A stretch of 64,000 bases of DNA from Deltaproteobacteria bacterium (GTDB lineage Bacteria; Desulfobacterota; Desulfuromonadia; Desulfuromonadales; JAAYDE01), in NCBI GenBank assembly GCA_012729375.1, contig JAAYDE010000114.1, forward strand, positions 1 to 64,000, read 5' to 3'. The notes below the pieces were generated by a model. It was not told where the DNA came from. It was given only the letters and a program-made list of their open reading frames with translations, and did no database searches. Made by a program: the position numbers and the translations under genes. Below are positions 25,926 through 34,407 of this stretch, in pieces. Numbering within the stretch: position 1 is the first letter of the stretch; every line of letters begins with the position of its first letter.

Positions 25926-28013
25926 ATGAAACGCTTATTTTGTAAACTCCTTCTGTTGCCAGTCTTTATCGGGTTCCTGTGCACCGTCCCCCTACCCTTG
26001 CAGGCCGAAGAACGTCCAGGATTCGAGGCCGAGCGGGCCAAGGTGCTGAGTTTCATCCTCCGCCAGCATCTGTCCCGTTTTCATTTCAATCGCAAGTCCT
26101 TTGATGATGACCTGTCGCGGGCGGCGTTCTCTCTTTTCCTGGAACAACTCGATTTCCAGAAAAGGTTTCTGACCGCCGCCGATGTGCTTCAGCTCAGATC
26201 CTATGAGACACTGATCGACGATGAGATGGTTCTCGGCCAGATCGATCTGCCGGTGGTCAGTTCCCGGTTGATGAAGCAACGGGTCGAGAAGGTGGAGAAG
26301 ATGGTCGAGAAACTGCTCCTTGCCGGGTTTGATTTCGATACCGAGGACCAGTTTGAAACCGACCCCAAAAAACGTGAGTTTTGCGCTACGGAAGAGGATC
26401 TGCAAGAGCGTTGGCGTAAGCTTCTCAAGTATCAGATCATCCTCAATTATCTGAATCTTCTCGACGAGCAGCAGGGAAAATTGACCCGCAATGAAGTTCT
26501 CTGGAAAACGGCTACGGAAAGAACCCGGAAAAGCTTCCACAGCCTCTTTGCCCGTTTGCGCAGGCAGGATCTGCGTACCTATTATTCCCTCTATCTGAAT
26601 GCGGTAGCCCGCGCCTTCGATCCCCATACACACTATCTGGATCCCAGCACGGAAGAGGATTTCGACATCAGCATGAAAGGGTCCCTGGAGGGAATCGGAG
26701 CAAGTCTTCGGGAGGATGACGGTTCCATCAAGGTGATCGATATCATTCCCGGCAGCGCCGCCGCACGGCAAGGGCAGCTGGCCAAGGAGGACGTCATTCT
26801 CAAGGTGGCTCAGGGGGATGGCGAACCGGTGGACGTTTCCGAGATGCGCCTGCGGGATGCGGTCAAGCTGATTCGCGGCAAAAAGGGGACGGAAGTCCGC
26901 CTGACCACCCGGAAGCCCAACGGCGACATCCTTGTGGTGCCTATTGTCCGGGACGTCGTCAATATCGAGGAGACCTTCATCAAGACCGCTTCCCTTGTCG
27001 GCAGAGGGAGTCCTTCCCAGTCTTTTGGTTATATCCATGTCCCCTCCTTTTACCGGGATTTGAGTTCTTCCGGCCGCGGGGAAAGGGGGCGCAATGCCTC
27101 CGATGATTTCCGGGCGGCCCTGGAGCAACTCAAGGGGGAAGGGATACGGGGACTGATCGTCGATTTGCGCAATGACGGCGGGGGAGCCCTTCAGGATGCC
27201 GTCAATATCGCCGGATTTTTTATCGACCAGGGACCCATCGTGCAGATCAAGGACAGCCAGGGGAGGATGAAAACCCTCTATGATCCGGAGGCCGGGGTTG
27301 TCTATTCCGGCCCGGTTGTGGTGCTGGTCAACAAGTTCAGCGCCTCCGCTTCGGAAATCCTGGCCGCCGCTCTGCAGGATTACGGGCGGGCGATCATCGT
27401 CGGCGGGGAGCATACCCATGGCAAGGGGACGGTGCAGGCCCTCATCGACCTGGATCAGGGTTATTACTCCCGCAAGATGGAAAGGTTCGGTCCTTTGGGT
27501 GCCCTCAAGGTGACTATTCAGAAATTCTATCGTATCAATGGGGATTCGACCCAATACCGTGGAGTCATCCCCGATATCGTGCTGCCCGACCTGCTATCTC
27601 CCCTGGAAAGCGGCGAGCGTTATCTGGATAATTCCCTTGCCTGGGACCAGGTTCCGGCCGTCGAATATGAGTCGTGGGGAGAGGATATGGACTTAGAGGG
27701 TTTGCGCCAAAAAAGTTTGCTTCAAGTGGAAAAGAGCCTCGCTTTTTCGCGAATTCTTGAGGAGATTGAACTGGAGCGGCGGAAGATCGCCAATACCCTC
27801 AGGGCGTTGAACTTGGAGAAAATCCGTCAGGAGCGCAAGGAAATCGATAAAATCCGCAATGGCAGGGAGGTTCTTGTTGAGGATTACAAGGTGGTGGAGA
27901 AAAACGGTGCCGCCCGAAAGGGGGATAACGAGAAAGGCCTGACCGACCAGTTGATCCGCGACCCCTATGTGCGGGAGGCTTTCCAGCTTCTTCAAAATGT
28001 CGCGGGTAAGTAA
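25926..28013 (+). CDS. prc: Tail-specific protease Prc (S41A)
   Basis: This is a periplasmic C-terminal processing protease of 695 residues. It has a signal peptide (about 1-27), an N-terminal helical domain, a PDZ domain (about 245-335) and an S41 protease core. The catalytic dyad is Ser474 in NKFSASASEIL and Lys500 in HGKGTVQ. The C-terminal DUF3340-like coiled region follows, as in E. coli Prc, which trims penicillin-binding proteins and degrades envelope proteins. The ATG at 25926 is chosen because it starts the signal peptide, although its ribosome site is weak. It is convergent with bamD. Confidence 0.93.
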   Translation: MKRLFCKLLLLPVFIGFLCTVPLPLQAEERPGFEAERAKVLSFILRQHLSRFHFNRKSFDDDLSRAAFSLFLEQLDFQKRFLTAADVLQLRSYETLIDDEMVLGQIDLPVVSSRLMKQRVEKVEKMVEKLLLAGFDFDTEDQFETDPKKREFCATEEDLQERWRKLLKYQIILNYLNLLDEQQGKLTRNEVLWKTATERTRKSFHSLFARLRRQDLRTYYSLYLNAVARAFDPHTHYLDPSTEEDFDISMKGSLEGIGASLREDDGSIKVIDIIPGSAAARQGQLAKEDVILKVAQGDGEPVDVSEMRLRDAVKLIRGKKGTEVRLTTRKPNGDILVVPIVRDVVNIEETFIKTASLVGRGSPSQSFGYIHVPSFYRDLSSSGRGERGRNASDDFRAALEQLKGEGIRGLIVDLRNDGGGALQDAVNIAGFFIDQGPIVQIKDSQGRMKTLYDPEAGVVYSGPVVVLVNKFSASASEILAAALQDYGRAIIVGGEHTHGKGTVQALIDLDQGYYSRKMERFGPLGALKVTIQKFYRINGDSTQYRGVIPDIVLPDLLSPLESGERYLDNSLAWDQVPAVEYESWGEDMDLEGLRQKSLLQVEKSLAFSRILEEIELERRKIANTLRALNLEKIRQERKEIDKIRNGREVLVEDYKVVEKNGAARKGDNEKGLTDQLIRDPYVREAFQLLQNVAGK

Positions 28014-28296
28014 ATATTCGCCATCCGCGAGATCTTCAGCCAGACGCCAAGAACGCACAGAGAGGGCACCAAAAAACGCCTTGCAACTAAAAACGTGGTT
28101 ACCTGCATACTATTTTAAATAGTAACGCTGCTAATTAGCCTGTGATAAAAGAGAAAAATGTCCTGCTTCTGGGGAGGGGCGGGTTTTAACGCGACGGAAC
28201 CCTGCTGGAAAATCCACGGGTTCTTGCGGCAAGGACGGCTTTCCCCCTTTCAACAGTCTGCAGGCCGCTGTCCAGGGTGGGTGTTACACCCGGCGA
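28014..28296. other. Convergent intergenic region prc/bamD
   Basis: This 283-base gap lies between two convergent genes. It holds a short inverted repeat, ACTATTT/AAATAGT (28109-28123). It has no recognisable gene, tRNA or strong terminator; the 103-residue plus-strand frame starting at 28158 runs antisense into bamD and is a shadow. Confidence 0.35.
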
Positions 28297-29040
28297 TCAA
28301 GAGGCGGGAAGGTGTTTTCGGGCCTTCGACACGAAGGGGCTGGCGGGAAATTCCGTGGTCAACCGATCGTAGATTTCGATGGTTTTTGGGCTCTGCCCGT
28401 TTTTCAGATAGGCTTGTCCCAAAAGAAAATAGGTTTCATCCCTTTTTCCGTGGTCGGGATATCGGGTGAGTAGTTTTTCCAGGCGGCCGATGGCGGAACG
28501 GTACTTTTTGGTGCGCAGGTAAAAGCGGCCGACGTAAAATTCGTGTTCCGCCAACTCCTGATTTAATTCCTCCACCTTTTTGGCGGCAGAGGCGGCGTTG
28601 TCATCCTGGGGGAAGATCCTGATCAGGCTCTGGAAGGTGACCAGAGCGCTGTGGGTGGCGGTCTGGTCCCGGTCGGGGGACAGCCTCTGCTGATAGTAGG
28701 ACATGCCGAGGCGGTACACCACCTCCGGGATTCGCCGGGAATCGGGGTGTCGTTTGAGAAAATCCTCATAGGCGGCGGTGGCTTCCGGGTATTCCTTGGC
28801 CAGGTAGTGGGCCTCGGCGATCTTCAGCTCCGCCAGCATGTTGAGCTGGGGAGAAAGATAGGCATCCAGCACTTTCTGCCAGTTGGCGATGGCCTCCTTG
28901 TATTTGCCTCTTTCCATCATTCTTTCCCCGCGCAGGAAATGTTCCTCCGGGGAGAAGTAGGTTTGTTTTTTTTCCAGCAACGTACAGGCGGTTAACAACA
29001 GAATGAGAGCGGGGGCGATACATTTGATGAACCGTTTCAT
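28297..29040 (-). CDS. bamD: Outer membrane assembly lipoprotein BamD
   Basis: This 247-residue lipoprotein of the BAM complex helps fold beta-barrel proteins in the outer membrane. It has a signal peptide with lipobox LLTAC (Cys19), followed by TPR-like repeats (HFLRGERMMERGKYKEAI; AELKIAEAHYLAKEYPEA; VVYRLGMSYYQQ; YVGRFYLRTKKYRSA; YFLLGQAYLKNGQS), matching BamD length and layout. The ATG at 29040 directly begins the signal peptide. It stands alone with its own promoter upstream. Confidence 0.92.
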   Translation of the reverse strand: MKRFIKCIAPALILLLTACTLLEKKQTYFSPEEHFLRGERMMERGKYKEAIANWQKVLDAYLSPQLNMLAELKIAEAHYLAKEYPEATAAYEDFLKRHPDSRRIPEVVYRLGMSYYQQRLSPDRDQTATHSALVTFQSLIRIFPQDDNAASAAKKVEELNQELAEHEFYVGRFYLRTKKYRSAIGRLEKLLTRYPDHGKRDETYFLLGQAYLKNGQSPKTIEIYDRLTTEFPASPFVSKARKHLPAS

Positions 29041-29091
29041 ATCAGTTTTAACCGAAGGGCAAAAAATGATTGGGACAAACTGTCGGTTTCA

Positions 29092-29121
29092 AATGTATCC
29101 GCTCTTTTTCATTGGTGTCAA
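29092..29121 (-). promoter_or_regulatory. Candidate sigma-70 promoter of bamD
   Basis: On the minus strand, TTGACA (29121-29116), an 18-base spacer and TACATT (29097-29092) precede bamD, leaving a leader of about 45 bases. The -35 box is perfect; the -10 box matches four of six. Confidence 0.5.
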
Positions 29122-29141
29122 TGCGTTTTTGTTGAGGTGAA

Positions 29142-29183
29142 AAGAATAGCGCGGCGGCGGCGCTCCCGGGCGCCACTATTCTT
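29142..29183 (-). terminator. Terminator of rpoH
   Basis: An outer stem AAGAATAG/CTATTCTT encloses a GC-rich inner stem (GGCGC with GCGCC) and ends in TTCTTTT on the minus strand. It overlaps the rpoH stop codon. Confidence 0.7.
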
Positions 29184-30039
29184 ATGTCAGGAGCAGGGCC
29201 GCCTGAGGCTCCAGAATATTTTTCAGTTTTTTGAGGGCGTTGCTTTCCAGTTGGCGGATTCTCTCCCGGCTGACCCGGTAATGATCGGCCAAATCCTGGA
29301 GAGTGGACGGCTGATCGGCCAGGATCCGCGCCTCAATGATGGCTTTTTCCCTTTCGTTAAGCTGCTTTAAGGCCCCGCGAATTTCGCAGGCGAGGGATTT
29401 CTCCCGTTCCCGGTGGAGGAAGCTCTCCTCCTGATTGCTGCGTTGGTCGGGGATGGTCTCCAGAAGGGTGTAGTCACTTCCTTCGGAGAGGGGAATGTCG
29501 ATGGAGGTGTCGCGCATGTTGACACGGCGTTCCATTTCCTCCATTTCCGCGAGGGCGACATTCAGTTCCTTCGCCGCCTCGACGGTCGGATACTCGTCGC
29601 CCCTCTGCTGGAAAGCCCGCCGTACCTGGTTCATTTTGAAGAAAAGTTTTTTTTGGGCCTGGGTGGTGCCGATCTTGACCAAGGACCAACTGCGAATGAT
29701 GAAATTGTTGATGTAGGCCTTGATCCACCAGACAGCATAGGAAATAAGGCGCAGGCCCTTTTCCGGGTCGAATTTTTTCACCGCCATCATCAATCCGATG
29801 TTACCCTCTTGGATGATGTCGAGAGTTTTCATGCCGTATCCTCGATACTCATGGGCGATCTTGACGACAAAGCGCAAATTGGCGCAGACCAGACGCTGGG
29901 CGGCCGTCAGATCGCCGTAGCGGCGATAGCGGGAGGCCAAATCGTATTCCTCCTCCCGGCTGAGAAGTTTGAATTGTTTTATCTGGGCCATGTAATATTC
30001 GAGGGTGTCGGAAGTCGCAACAGCTTGCAAATCGTTCAT
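29182..30039 (-). CDS. rpoH: Heat-shock sigma factor RpoH (sigma-32)
   Basis: This 285-residue sigma-70-family factor directs RNA polymerase to heat-shock promoters. Region 2 is visible (LRFVVKIAHEYRGYGMKTLDIIQEGNIGLM, then SYAVWWIKAYINNFIIRSWSLVK), followed by the RpoH-box-like AQKKLFFKMNQVRRAF and region 4.2 HTH (STLQDLADHYRVSRERIRQLE). The ATG at 30039 lies 11 bases after GGGAGG; a TTG at 30045 is an alternative. A GTG at 30072 would fall inside the CIRCE operator and is rejected. Transcription appears to be controlled by HrcA through that operator. Confidence 0.93.
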   Translation of the reverse strand: MNDLQAVATSDTLEYYMAQIKQFKLLSREEEYDLASRYRRYGDLTAAQRLVCANLRFVVKIAHEYRGYGMKTLDIIQEGNIGLMMAVKKFDPEKGLRLISYAVWWIKAYINNFIIRSWSLVKIGTTQAQKKLFFKMNQVRRAFQQRGDEYPTVEAAKELNVALAEMEEMERRVNMRDTSIDIPLSEGSDYTLLETIPDQRSNQEESFLHREREKSLACEIRGALKQLNEREKAIIEARILADQPSTLQDLADHYRVSRERIRQLESNALKKLKNILEPQAALLLT

Positions 30040-30061
30040 GGACAATGGATCCTCCCTGAGA

Positions 30062-30088
30062 TTGGCACTCACCTATGCAGAGTGCTAA
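30062..30088. promoter_or_regulatory. CIRCE element (HrcA operator) in front of rpoH
   Basis: TTGGCACTC, nine bases, GAGTGCTAA. This is the CIRCE inverted repeat (consensus TTAGCACTC-N9-GAGTGCTAA) with one mismatch in the left arm. It begins eight bases after the -10 box of the rpoH promoter, so HrcA bound here would block transcription start. Confidence 0.9.
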
Positions 30089-30095
30089 CAATGGT

Positions 30096-30124
30096 TTTAT
30101 AACAGAAGCGTCGCTCTGTTTCAA
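30096..30124 (-). promoter_or_regulatory. Sigma-70 promoter of rpoH
   Basis: On the minus strand, TTGAAA (30124-30119), a 17-base spacer and TATAAA (30101-30096) lie directly upstream of the CIRCE element. Transcription would start within or at the edge of the operator. Confidence 0.75.
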
Positions 30125-30201
30125 GAAGAAACGCATGCTGCCGGGGGGAAGCGGCCAGGACGCAAGGGGTGAGGAATGAAGAGTGAAATTGGGAGTCGAA
30201 A

Positions 30202-30792
30202 ATGGATAGAATGGTGACCCTGGCTCACAAATTCCTGGAGGAAGTGTTATCCTACGGGGATACCGCCGTCGATCTGACGGCGGGAGGGGGCTGGGATACC
30301 CTTTTTCTTGCCGAAAGGACAGGGGTGCGGGGAAGGGTTTTTGCGTTCGACATTCAGAGCGCAGCCATAGCCCGGACCCATTCCCTGCTGGCGGCGAAGG
30401 GGGTTAACGCTGTCTCCTTGAGAGGAACGGAAGCAGGCCTGACCGATGGCGGGGTTTTTCTGGTGAACGATGACCACCAGAAAATCCGTTCTTATGTTCA
30501 GGAAAAAGTGCAGGGGGCCATCGCCAATCTCGGTTATCTTCCGGGTGGAGACAAAAGCATACTCACCGGCGCCGAAACGACCCTTTCCTGCCTCCGTGAC
30601 ACCCTGTCTCTCCTGGCCCCCGGCGGACGCATGGCTGTCATCGCTTATGTGGGCCATGGCGGCGGGCCGCGGGAGGCTGAAGCGGTCAGCAGTTTTTTTG
30701 AAGAGTTACCCTCGACCCGCTGGGGTACAATGAAAGTGGCGATGATGAACCGAAAAGCGGCTCCCATCCTGTTGATAGCGGAAAAGGTGTAG
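30202..30792 (+). CDS. Class I SAM methyltransferase, YtqB/rRNA-methylase-like
   Basis: This 196-residue methyltransferase has a SAM-binding motif TAVDLTAGGGWDTLFLAE (residues about 20-38), motif II-like GRVFAFDIQ and QGAIANLGYLPGGDK, which are hallmarks of the putative rRNA methylase family that includes B. subtilis YtqB. The substrate, RNA or a small molecule, is not established by sequence. The start has GGGAG eight bases upstream. It is divergent from rpoH and precedes the mla operon. Confidence 0.82.
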   Translation: MDRMVTLAHKFLEEVLSYGDTAVDLTAGGGWDTLFLAERTGVRGRVFAFDIQSAAIARTHSLLAAKGVNAVSLRGTEAGLTDGGVFLVNDDHQKIRSYVQEKVQGAIANLGYLPGGDKSILTGAETTLSCLRDTLSLLAPGGRMAVIAYVGHGGGPREAEAVSSFFEELPSTRWGTMKVAMMNRKAAPILLIAEKV

Positions 30793-30874
30793 GAGCGCCC
30801 TGATTTTTTTGGTTCATCATCGCGGTGCAGGTTTGTCTTGCAAAAACGACAGTCTGGTTAAAACTGACCGGCTA

Positions 30875-30896
30875 CCGGTTCGGCAGACCGGTTTTT
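30875..30896 (+). terminator. Weak terminator between the methyltransferase and mlaE
   Basis: A five-base CCGGT/ACCGG stem with a seven-base loop is followed by TTTTT. The stem is short, so read-through into mlaE is possible. Confidence 0.4.
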
Positions 30897-30912
30897 ATTC
30901 GGGTGATGCGGG

Positions 30913-31701
30913 ATGACAAAATTTTTGGAAAAAATAGGGGATGATTTTTTTTACTTTCTCGAACAGGCGGGGCGCATGGGCATTTTCCTCTTCCATTGTT
31001 TCCTCGGGATTATCAAGCCCCCCTACAAAATCGGGCCGGTGATCCGGCAGATCAACTTCATCGGCGCCCGATCCCTCTTCGTCATCCTCTTTACCGGCGC
31101 CTTTACGGGGATGGTCCTGGCCCTGCAGGGCTATTATGCCCTGCGCAAGGTCGGCTCCGAGGGTTTTCTCGGCTCGGCGGTGGGCTTGAGCCTGATCCGG
31201 GAACTGGGTCCGGTATTGACCGCCCTCATGGTCGTCGGCCGTGCCGGTTCGGCGATCTGCGCCGAAATCGGCATCATGCGCAATTCCGAGCAGATCGACG
31301 CTCTCGAGTGCATGGCCATTGATCCCCACAAATATCTTATGGCACCGAAGTTCTTGGCCGGCATCATTTCCTTGCCGTTACTAACCTTTGTTTTCGATGT
31401 GATCGGTATCTTCGGCGGGTATCTAGTTGGAGTAGGACTTTTCGGGGTCAACGAAGGTGCTTATTTTCAGGGCATGTACAGCAGCGTTGATTGGCGGGAC
31501 ATCCATATGGGGATTGTCAAATCTCTGGTGTTCGGCCTGCTGATCATCTGGATTGCCGCCGCCAAGGGATATTTTCTCCACTACGAGAGGTCCGGCGGCT
31601 TCGGCGCCGAAGGGGTCAGCCGCACCACCACCAACGCGGTGGTGCTCTCCTCGGTGACGATCCTGGTGTGGAATTATCTGATTACAGCGATCCTTCTTTG
31701 A
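30913..31701 (+). CDS. mlaE: Phospholipid ABC transporter permease MlaE
   Basis: This 262-residue inner-membrane permease belongs to the Mla system, which moves phospholipids between inner and outer membranes and keeps the outer leaflet asymmetric. The conserved GMVLALQGYYALRKVGSEGFLGSAVGLSLIRELGPVLTALMVVGRAGSAICAEIG stretch, mid-protein, is diagnostic, as are the five hydrophobic segments. It heads the operon mlaE-mlaF-mlaD-mlaA-mlaC-cNMP protein. There is no mlaB-like STAS gene in the run. Confidence 0.94.
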   Translation: MTKFLEKIGDDFFYFLEQAGRMGIFLFHCFLGIIKPPYKIGPVIRQINFIGARSLFVILFTGAFTGMVLALQGYYALRKVGSEGFLGSAVGLSLIRELGPVLTALMVVGRAGSAICAEIGIMRNSEQIDALECMAIDPHKYLMAPKFLAGIISLPLLTFVFDVIGIFGGYLVGVGLFGVNEGAYFQGMYSSVDWRDIHMGIVKSLVFGLLIIWIAAAKGYFLHYERSGGFGAEGVSRTTTNAVVLSSVTILVWNYLITAILL

Positions 31702-31728
31702 AAACCGGCCCACGGGTTGAAGGAAGAT

Positions 31729-32547
31729 ATGGGACAAGGGACCATGGAAGATGGCCGTAAGCCGATCATCCAACTGATCGATGTAGTGAAATTCTTCAAG
31801 CAGCAGAAGGTTCTCGACAAGGTGAGCCTGACCGTCCGGGAAGGAACGACCATGGTTATTGTCGGCGGCAGCGGCCAGGGGAAAAGCGTCCTGCTCAAGC
31901 ACATGCTGGGGCTGCTGAAGCCCGATGAAGGCAAAGTGCTGGTTTTCGGGATGGACATGGCCGGAATCAGCAAGAAGGAACTCAAGGAGGTGCGCCAGGA
32001 ATACGGCGTCCTGTTCCAGAATGTGGCCCTCTTTGATTCCATGACCGTCTTCGACAATGTCGCTTTGCCCCTGCGGGAGCGGACCAGACTGAGTGAAGCG
32101 GAAATCCGCACCCAGGTGGAGGAAAAACTGGCCATGATGGACCTGGAGGGTAACGACGAGAAGTTTCCCGCCCAGCTCAGCGGCGGGATGAAAAAGAGAG
32201 TCGGCTTGGCGCGGGCGCTGATTTTGAATCCCAGGATCGTTTTTTTTGATGAGCCGACCACCGGCCTTGACGTTACCCGCAGCAACGAGATTTACCGCCT
32301 GTTTTACAAGACACAGGCGCAACTCAAATACACGGCGGTGATCGTCAGCCATGACGTTCCCAAGATCTTTAAGCTGGCCGACTATGTGGCCCTGGTGGCC
32401 GGCGGCAAGATTCAGGAGTGTCTTACCCCGGAAGACTTTCAGCTTTCGGAAAACCCGGCCATCAAATCCTTTGTCAAGGAAACCATGGGCCCCATATACT
32501 CGAGTGAAGAGGAGGAAATGGGTTTTTATGAAGCGGATCAGCGTTGA
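31729..32547 (+). CDS. mlaF: Phospholipid ABC transporter ATPase MlaF
   Basis: This ATPase of about 272 residues has Walker A GGSGQGKSV, signature LSGGMKKRVGLARAL, Walker B IVFFDEPTTGLD and the H-loop VSHDVPK. It energises MlaE. The ATG at 31729 is chosen, with AAGGAAG just upstream; an ATG at 31744 is possible. Its 3' end overlaps mlaD by 20 bases. The last 20 residues are acidic. Confidence 0.94.
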   Translation: MGQGTMEDGRKPIIQLIDVVKFFKQQKVLDKVSLTVREGTTMVIVGGSGQGKSVLLKHMLGLLKPDEGKVLVFGMDMAGISKKELKEVRQEYGVLFQNVALFDSMTVFDNVALPLRERTRLSEAEIRTQVEEKLAMMDLEGNDEKFPAQLSGGMKKRVGLARALILNPRIVFFDEPTTGLDVTRSNEIYRLFYKTQAQLKYTAVIVSHDVPKIFKLADYVALVAGGKIQECLTPEDFQLSENPAIKSFVKETMGPIYSSEEEEMGFYEADQR

Positions 32548-32974
32548 AGCGGCCGTCGGCCTTTTTTTGGTAGCAGGTTTTCTCTGTTTTGCCTACCTTT
32601 CCGTTCGGTTGGGGGATGTCAGTCTGTTCGGTGACAAGTCTTATCCGGTAATGGCCCGGTTCAATTCCATCTCCGGTCTCAAGGAGGGTGGTGTGGTGGA
32701 AATCGCCGGAGTCAAAATCGGCAAGGTGGCGCGGATCACCCTCAACCCGGAAACCTATCAAGCCCATGTGGAGATGGCCATCGACAATGGCGTTCTGCTC
32801 CAGGAGGACAGCATTGCCTCCATCCGTACTTCGGGTATCATCGGTGACAAGTATGTCAACATCTCGCCCGGCGGCTCCCTGGAAACGATCAAGCCCGGTG
32901 GCCGCATCGTCGAAACGGAATCGGCCATCAATCTCGAGGAGATGGTGAGTAAATATATCTTTGAAAAAAAATAA
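32528..32974 (+). CDS. mlaD: Phospholipid-binding MCE protein MlaD
   Basis: This 148-residue protein has an N-terminal membrane helix (about 5-26) and one MCE domain (FNSISGLKEGGVVEIAGVKIGKV; IRTSGIIGDKYVNISPGG). In E. coli it forms a hexameric lipid channel below MlaE. The length fits a single-MCE MlaD. The start overlaps the end of mlaF, with GGAGGAA upstream, suggesting coupled translation. Confidence 0.93.
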   Translation: MKRISVEAAVGLFLVAGFLCFAYLSVRLGDVSLFGDKSYPVMARFNSISGLKEGGVVEIAGVKIGKVARITLNPETYQAHVEMAIDNGVLLQEDSIASIRTSGIIGDKYVNISPGGSLETIKPGGRIVETESAINLEEMVSKYIFEKK

Positions 32975-32992
32975 CTTGAGGGATCGCCGTTT

Positions 32993-33745
32993 ATGCGCAA
33001 GCTTTCTTTCTGGGTGGTGTTTTTTCTCCTGTGGAGTGCGGTGCTGCCGGTTGCGGAGACGTCGGCTGCTGGCTCCGCTGCCATGGAAGTGGCGTCGGAA
33101 GAGGACGATCTCTTCCATGATCCCTTTGATGACAACGGTCGGGAAATTCTTATCGCCGACCCTTTGGAGCCGGTGAATCGGGCCTTCTTCTGGTTCAACG
33201 ACAAGGCTTATTTCTATTTCCTGAAACCGGTGGCCCGTGCGTACCGGTTTGTCCCTGAGGACGGCCGCGTTTCGGTGGGGCGTTTTTTCGCCAACCTGGC
33301 TACTCCCGTGCGTTTCGCCAATTCCTTGTTGCAATTGAAGATCAAGGATGCCGGTGGCGAACTGGGGCGCTTTTGTCTCAACACCACCGTCGGCATGGGC
33401 GGGCTTCTCGATCCGGCCAGGTCCCTGGGTCTGAACCAGAAAGATGAGGATTTCGGCCAGACCCTGGGGCATTATGGAGTGGGCCAGGGGTGCTATTTGG
33501 TTCTTCCGTTTCTGGGCTTTTCCAGCCTCCGGGATGGAATCGGCAGTGTCGTCGACCGCTTTCTCGAACCCCAGACCTATCTGCTGAGCTTCTGGGAAGG
33601 CCTGGGGGCCACCGGCCTGGAAACGGTTAATTTCCTCTCTCTCGACAAGGATACCTACGAGACCATTAAAAAGGATTCTCTTGACCCCTATTTGTTTACG
33701 CGCAATGCCTATGCCCAGAGGCGGGAAGGCCTGGTTAAAAAATAA
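32993..33745 (+). CDS. mlaA: MlaA/VacJ-family outer-membrane phospholipid protein
   Basis: This 250-residue protein has a signal peptide and the MlaA core (DPLEPVNRAFFWFNDKAYFYFLKPVARAYR; NLATPVRFANSLLQLK; LGHYGVGQGCYLVLPFLG). MlaA sits in the outer membrane and removes mislocalised phospholipids. Unlike E. coli MlaA, no lipobox cysteine is visible near the signal cleavage site, so it may be non-lipidated. It lies 18 bases after mlaD, inside the transporter operon rather than at a separate locus as in E. coli. Confidence 0.92.
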   Translation: MRKLSFWVVFFLLWSAVLPVAETSAAGSAAMEVASEEDDLFHDPFDDNGREILIADPLEPVNRAFFWFNDKAYFYFLKPVARAYRFVPEDGRVSVGRFFANLATPVRFANSLLQLKIKDAGGELGRFCLNTTVGMGGLLDPARSLGLNQKDEDFGQTLGHYGVGQGCYLVLPFLGFSSLRDGIGSVVDRFLEPQTYLLSFWEGLGATGLETVNFLSLDKDTYETIKKDSLDPYLFTRNAYAQRREGLVKK

Positions 33746-33774
33746 ATGGCCGTCATTTACCAAGGATAAAACGA

Positions 33775-34407
33775 GTGGCTCCTATGAAAAAATCATTTCT
33801 GCTGTTATTTCTGCTGTTTTTTCTGCCCCTTTCGGTTTCCGTGGAAGCCGCCGCCAGACGGGCGATCGAGCAGTTGCAGGTCGATGTCGATCAGATTGTT
33901 GAAATTCTCAACGATGAAGCCCTCGACAGGCGGATCCGGGATGAGAAAATAATCGCCCTGGTCAAGGGGCGGTTCGATTTCCCGACCATGTCCCAGTGGA
34001 TTCTGGGAATCAACTGGCGCCGGGCCAGCGAGGCCGAGCGCCAGAGATTCATCGATCTTTTCACCGGTTTACTGGAAAACACCTATGCCGGACGGATCGA
34101 GAGCTATACCGGCGATTACGGCAAGGAGAACGTCCGTTATGTCCAGGAGCAGGTTGAGGGGGATCGTTCCTTGGTCAACACCCTGATCGTGACCAAGAGC
34201 GCGGAAATCCCCGTGGATTACAAGATGATCCGCAAGGATGGCGAATGGCGGGTCTATGACGTTGTTATCGAGGGGGTCAGCCTGGTGAGAAACTATCGGA
34301 CCACTTATGGGGAAATTGTCAGCAAGGAAGGATTTCCCGGATTGTTTGCCAGGATGGAGGAGAAAATAAAGGAGCTTAAAAAAGCGCCGCCGGAGGCAGG
34401 GAAATGA
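33775..34407 (+). CDS. mlaC: Periplasmic phospholipid carrier MlaC
   Basis: This protein of about 210 residues has a signal peptide and the MlaC/Ttg2D pattern (RFDFPTMSQWILGINWRRASEAERQRFIDLF; ENTYAGRIESYTG; VPVDYKM-like IPVDYKMIRKDGEWRVYDVVIEGVSLVRNYR). It shuttles lipids between MlaA and the MlaFED complex. The GTG at 33775 has AAGGA eight bases upstream; the ATG at 33784 is the alternative. Its stop overlaps the next start (ATGA). Confidence 0.93.
   Translation: MAPMKKSFLLLFLLFFLPLSVSVEAAARRAIEQLQVDVDQIVEILNDEALDRRIRDEKIIALVKGRFDFPTMSQWILGINWRRASEAERQRFIDLFTGLLENTYAGRIESYTGDYGKENVRYVQEQVEGDRSLVNTLIVTKSAEIPVDYKMIRKDGEWRVYDVVIEGVSLVRNYRTTYGEIVSKEGFPGLFARMEEKIKELKKAPPEAGK

Noticed and set aside
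28158..28469. 103-residue plus-strand frame
   Set aside because: It continues antisense into bamD and has no ribosome site.
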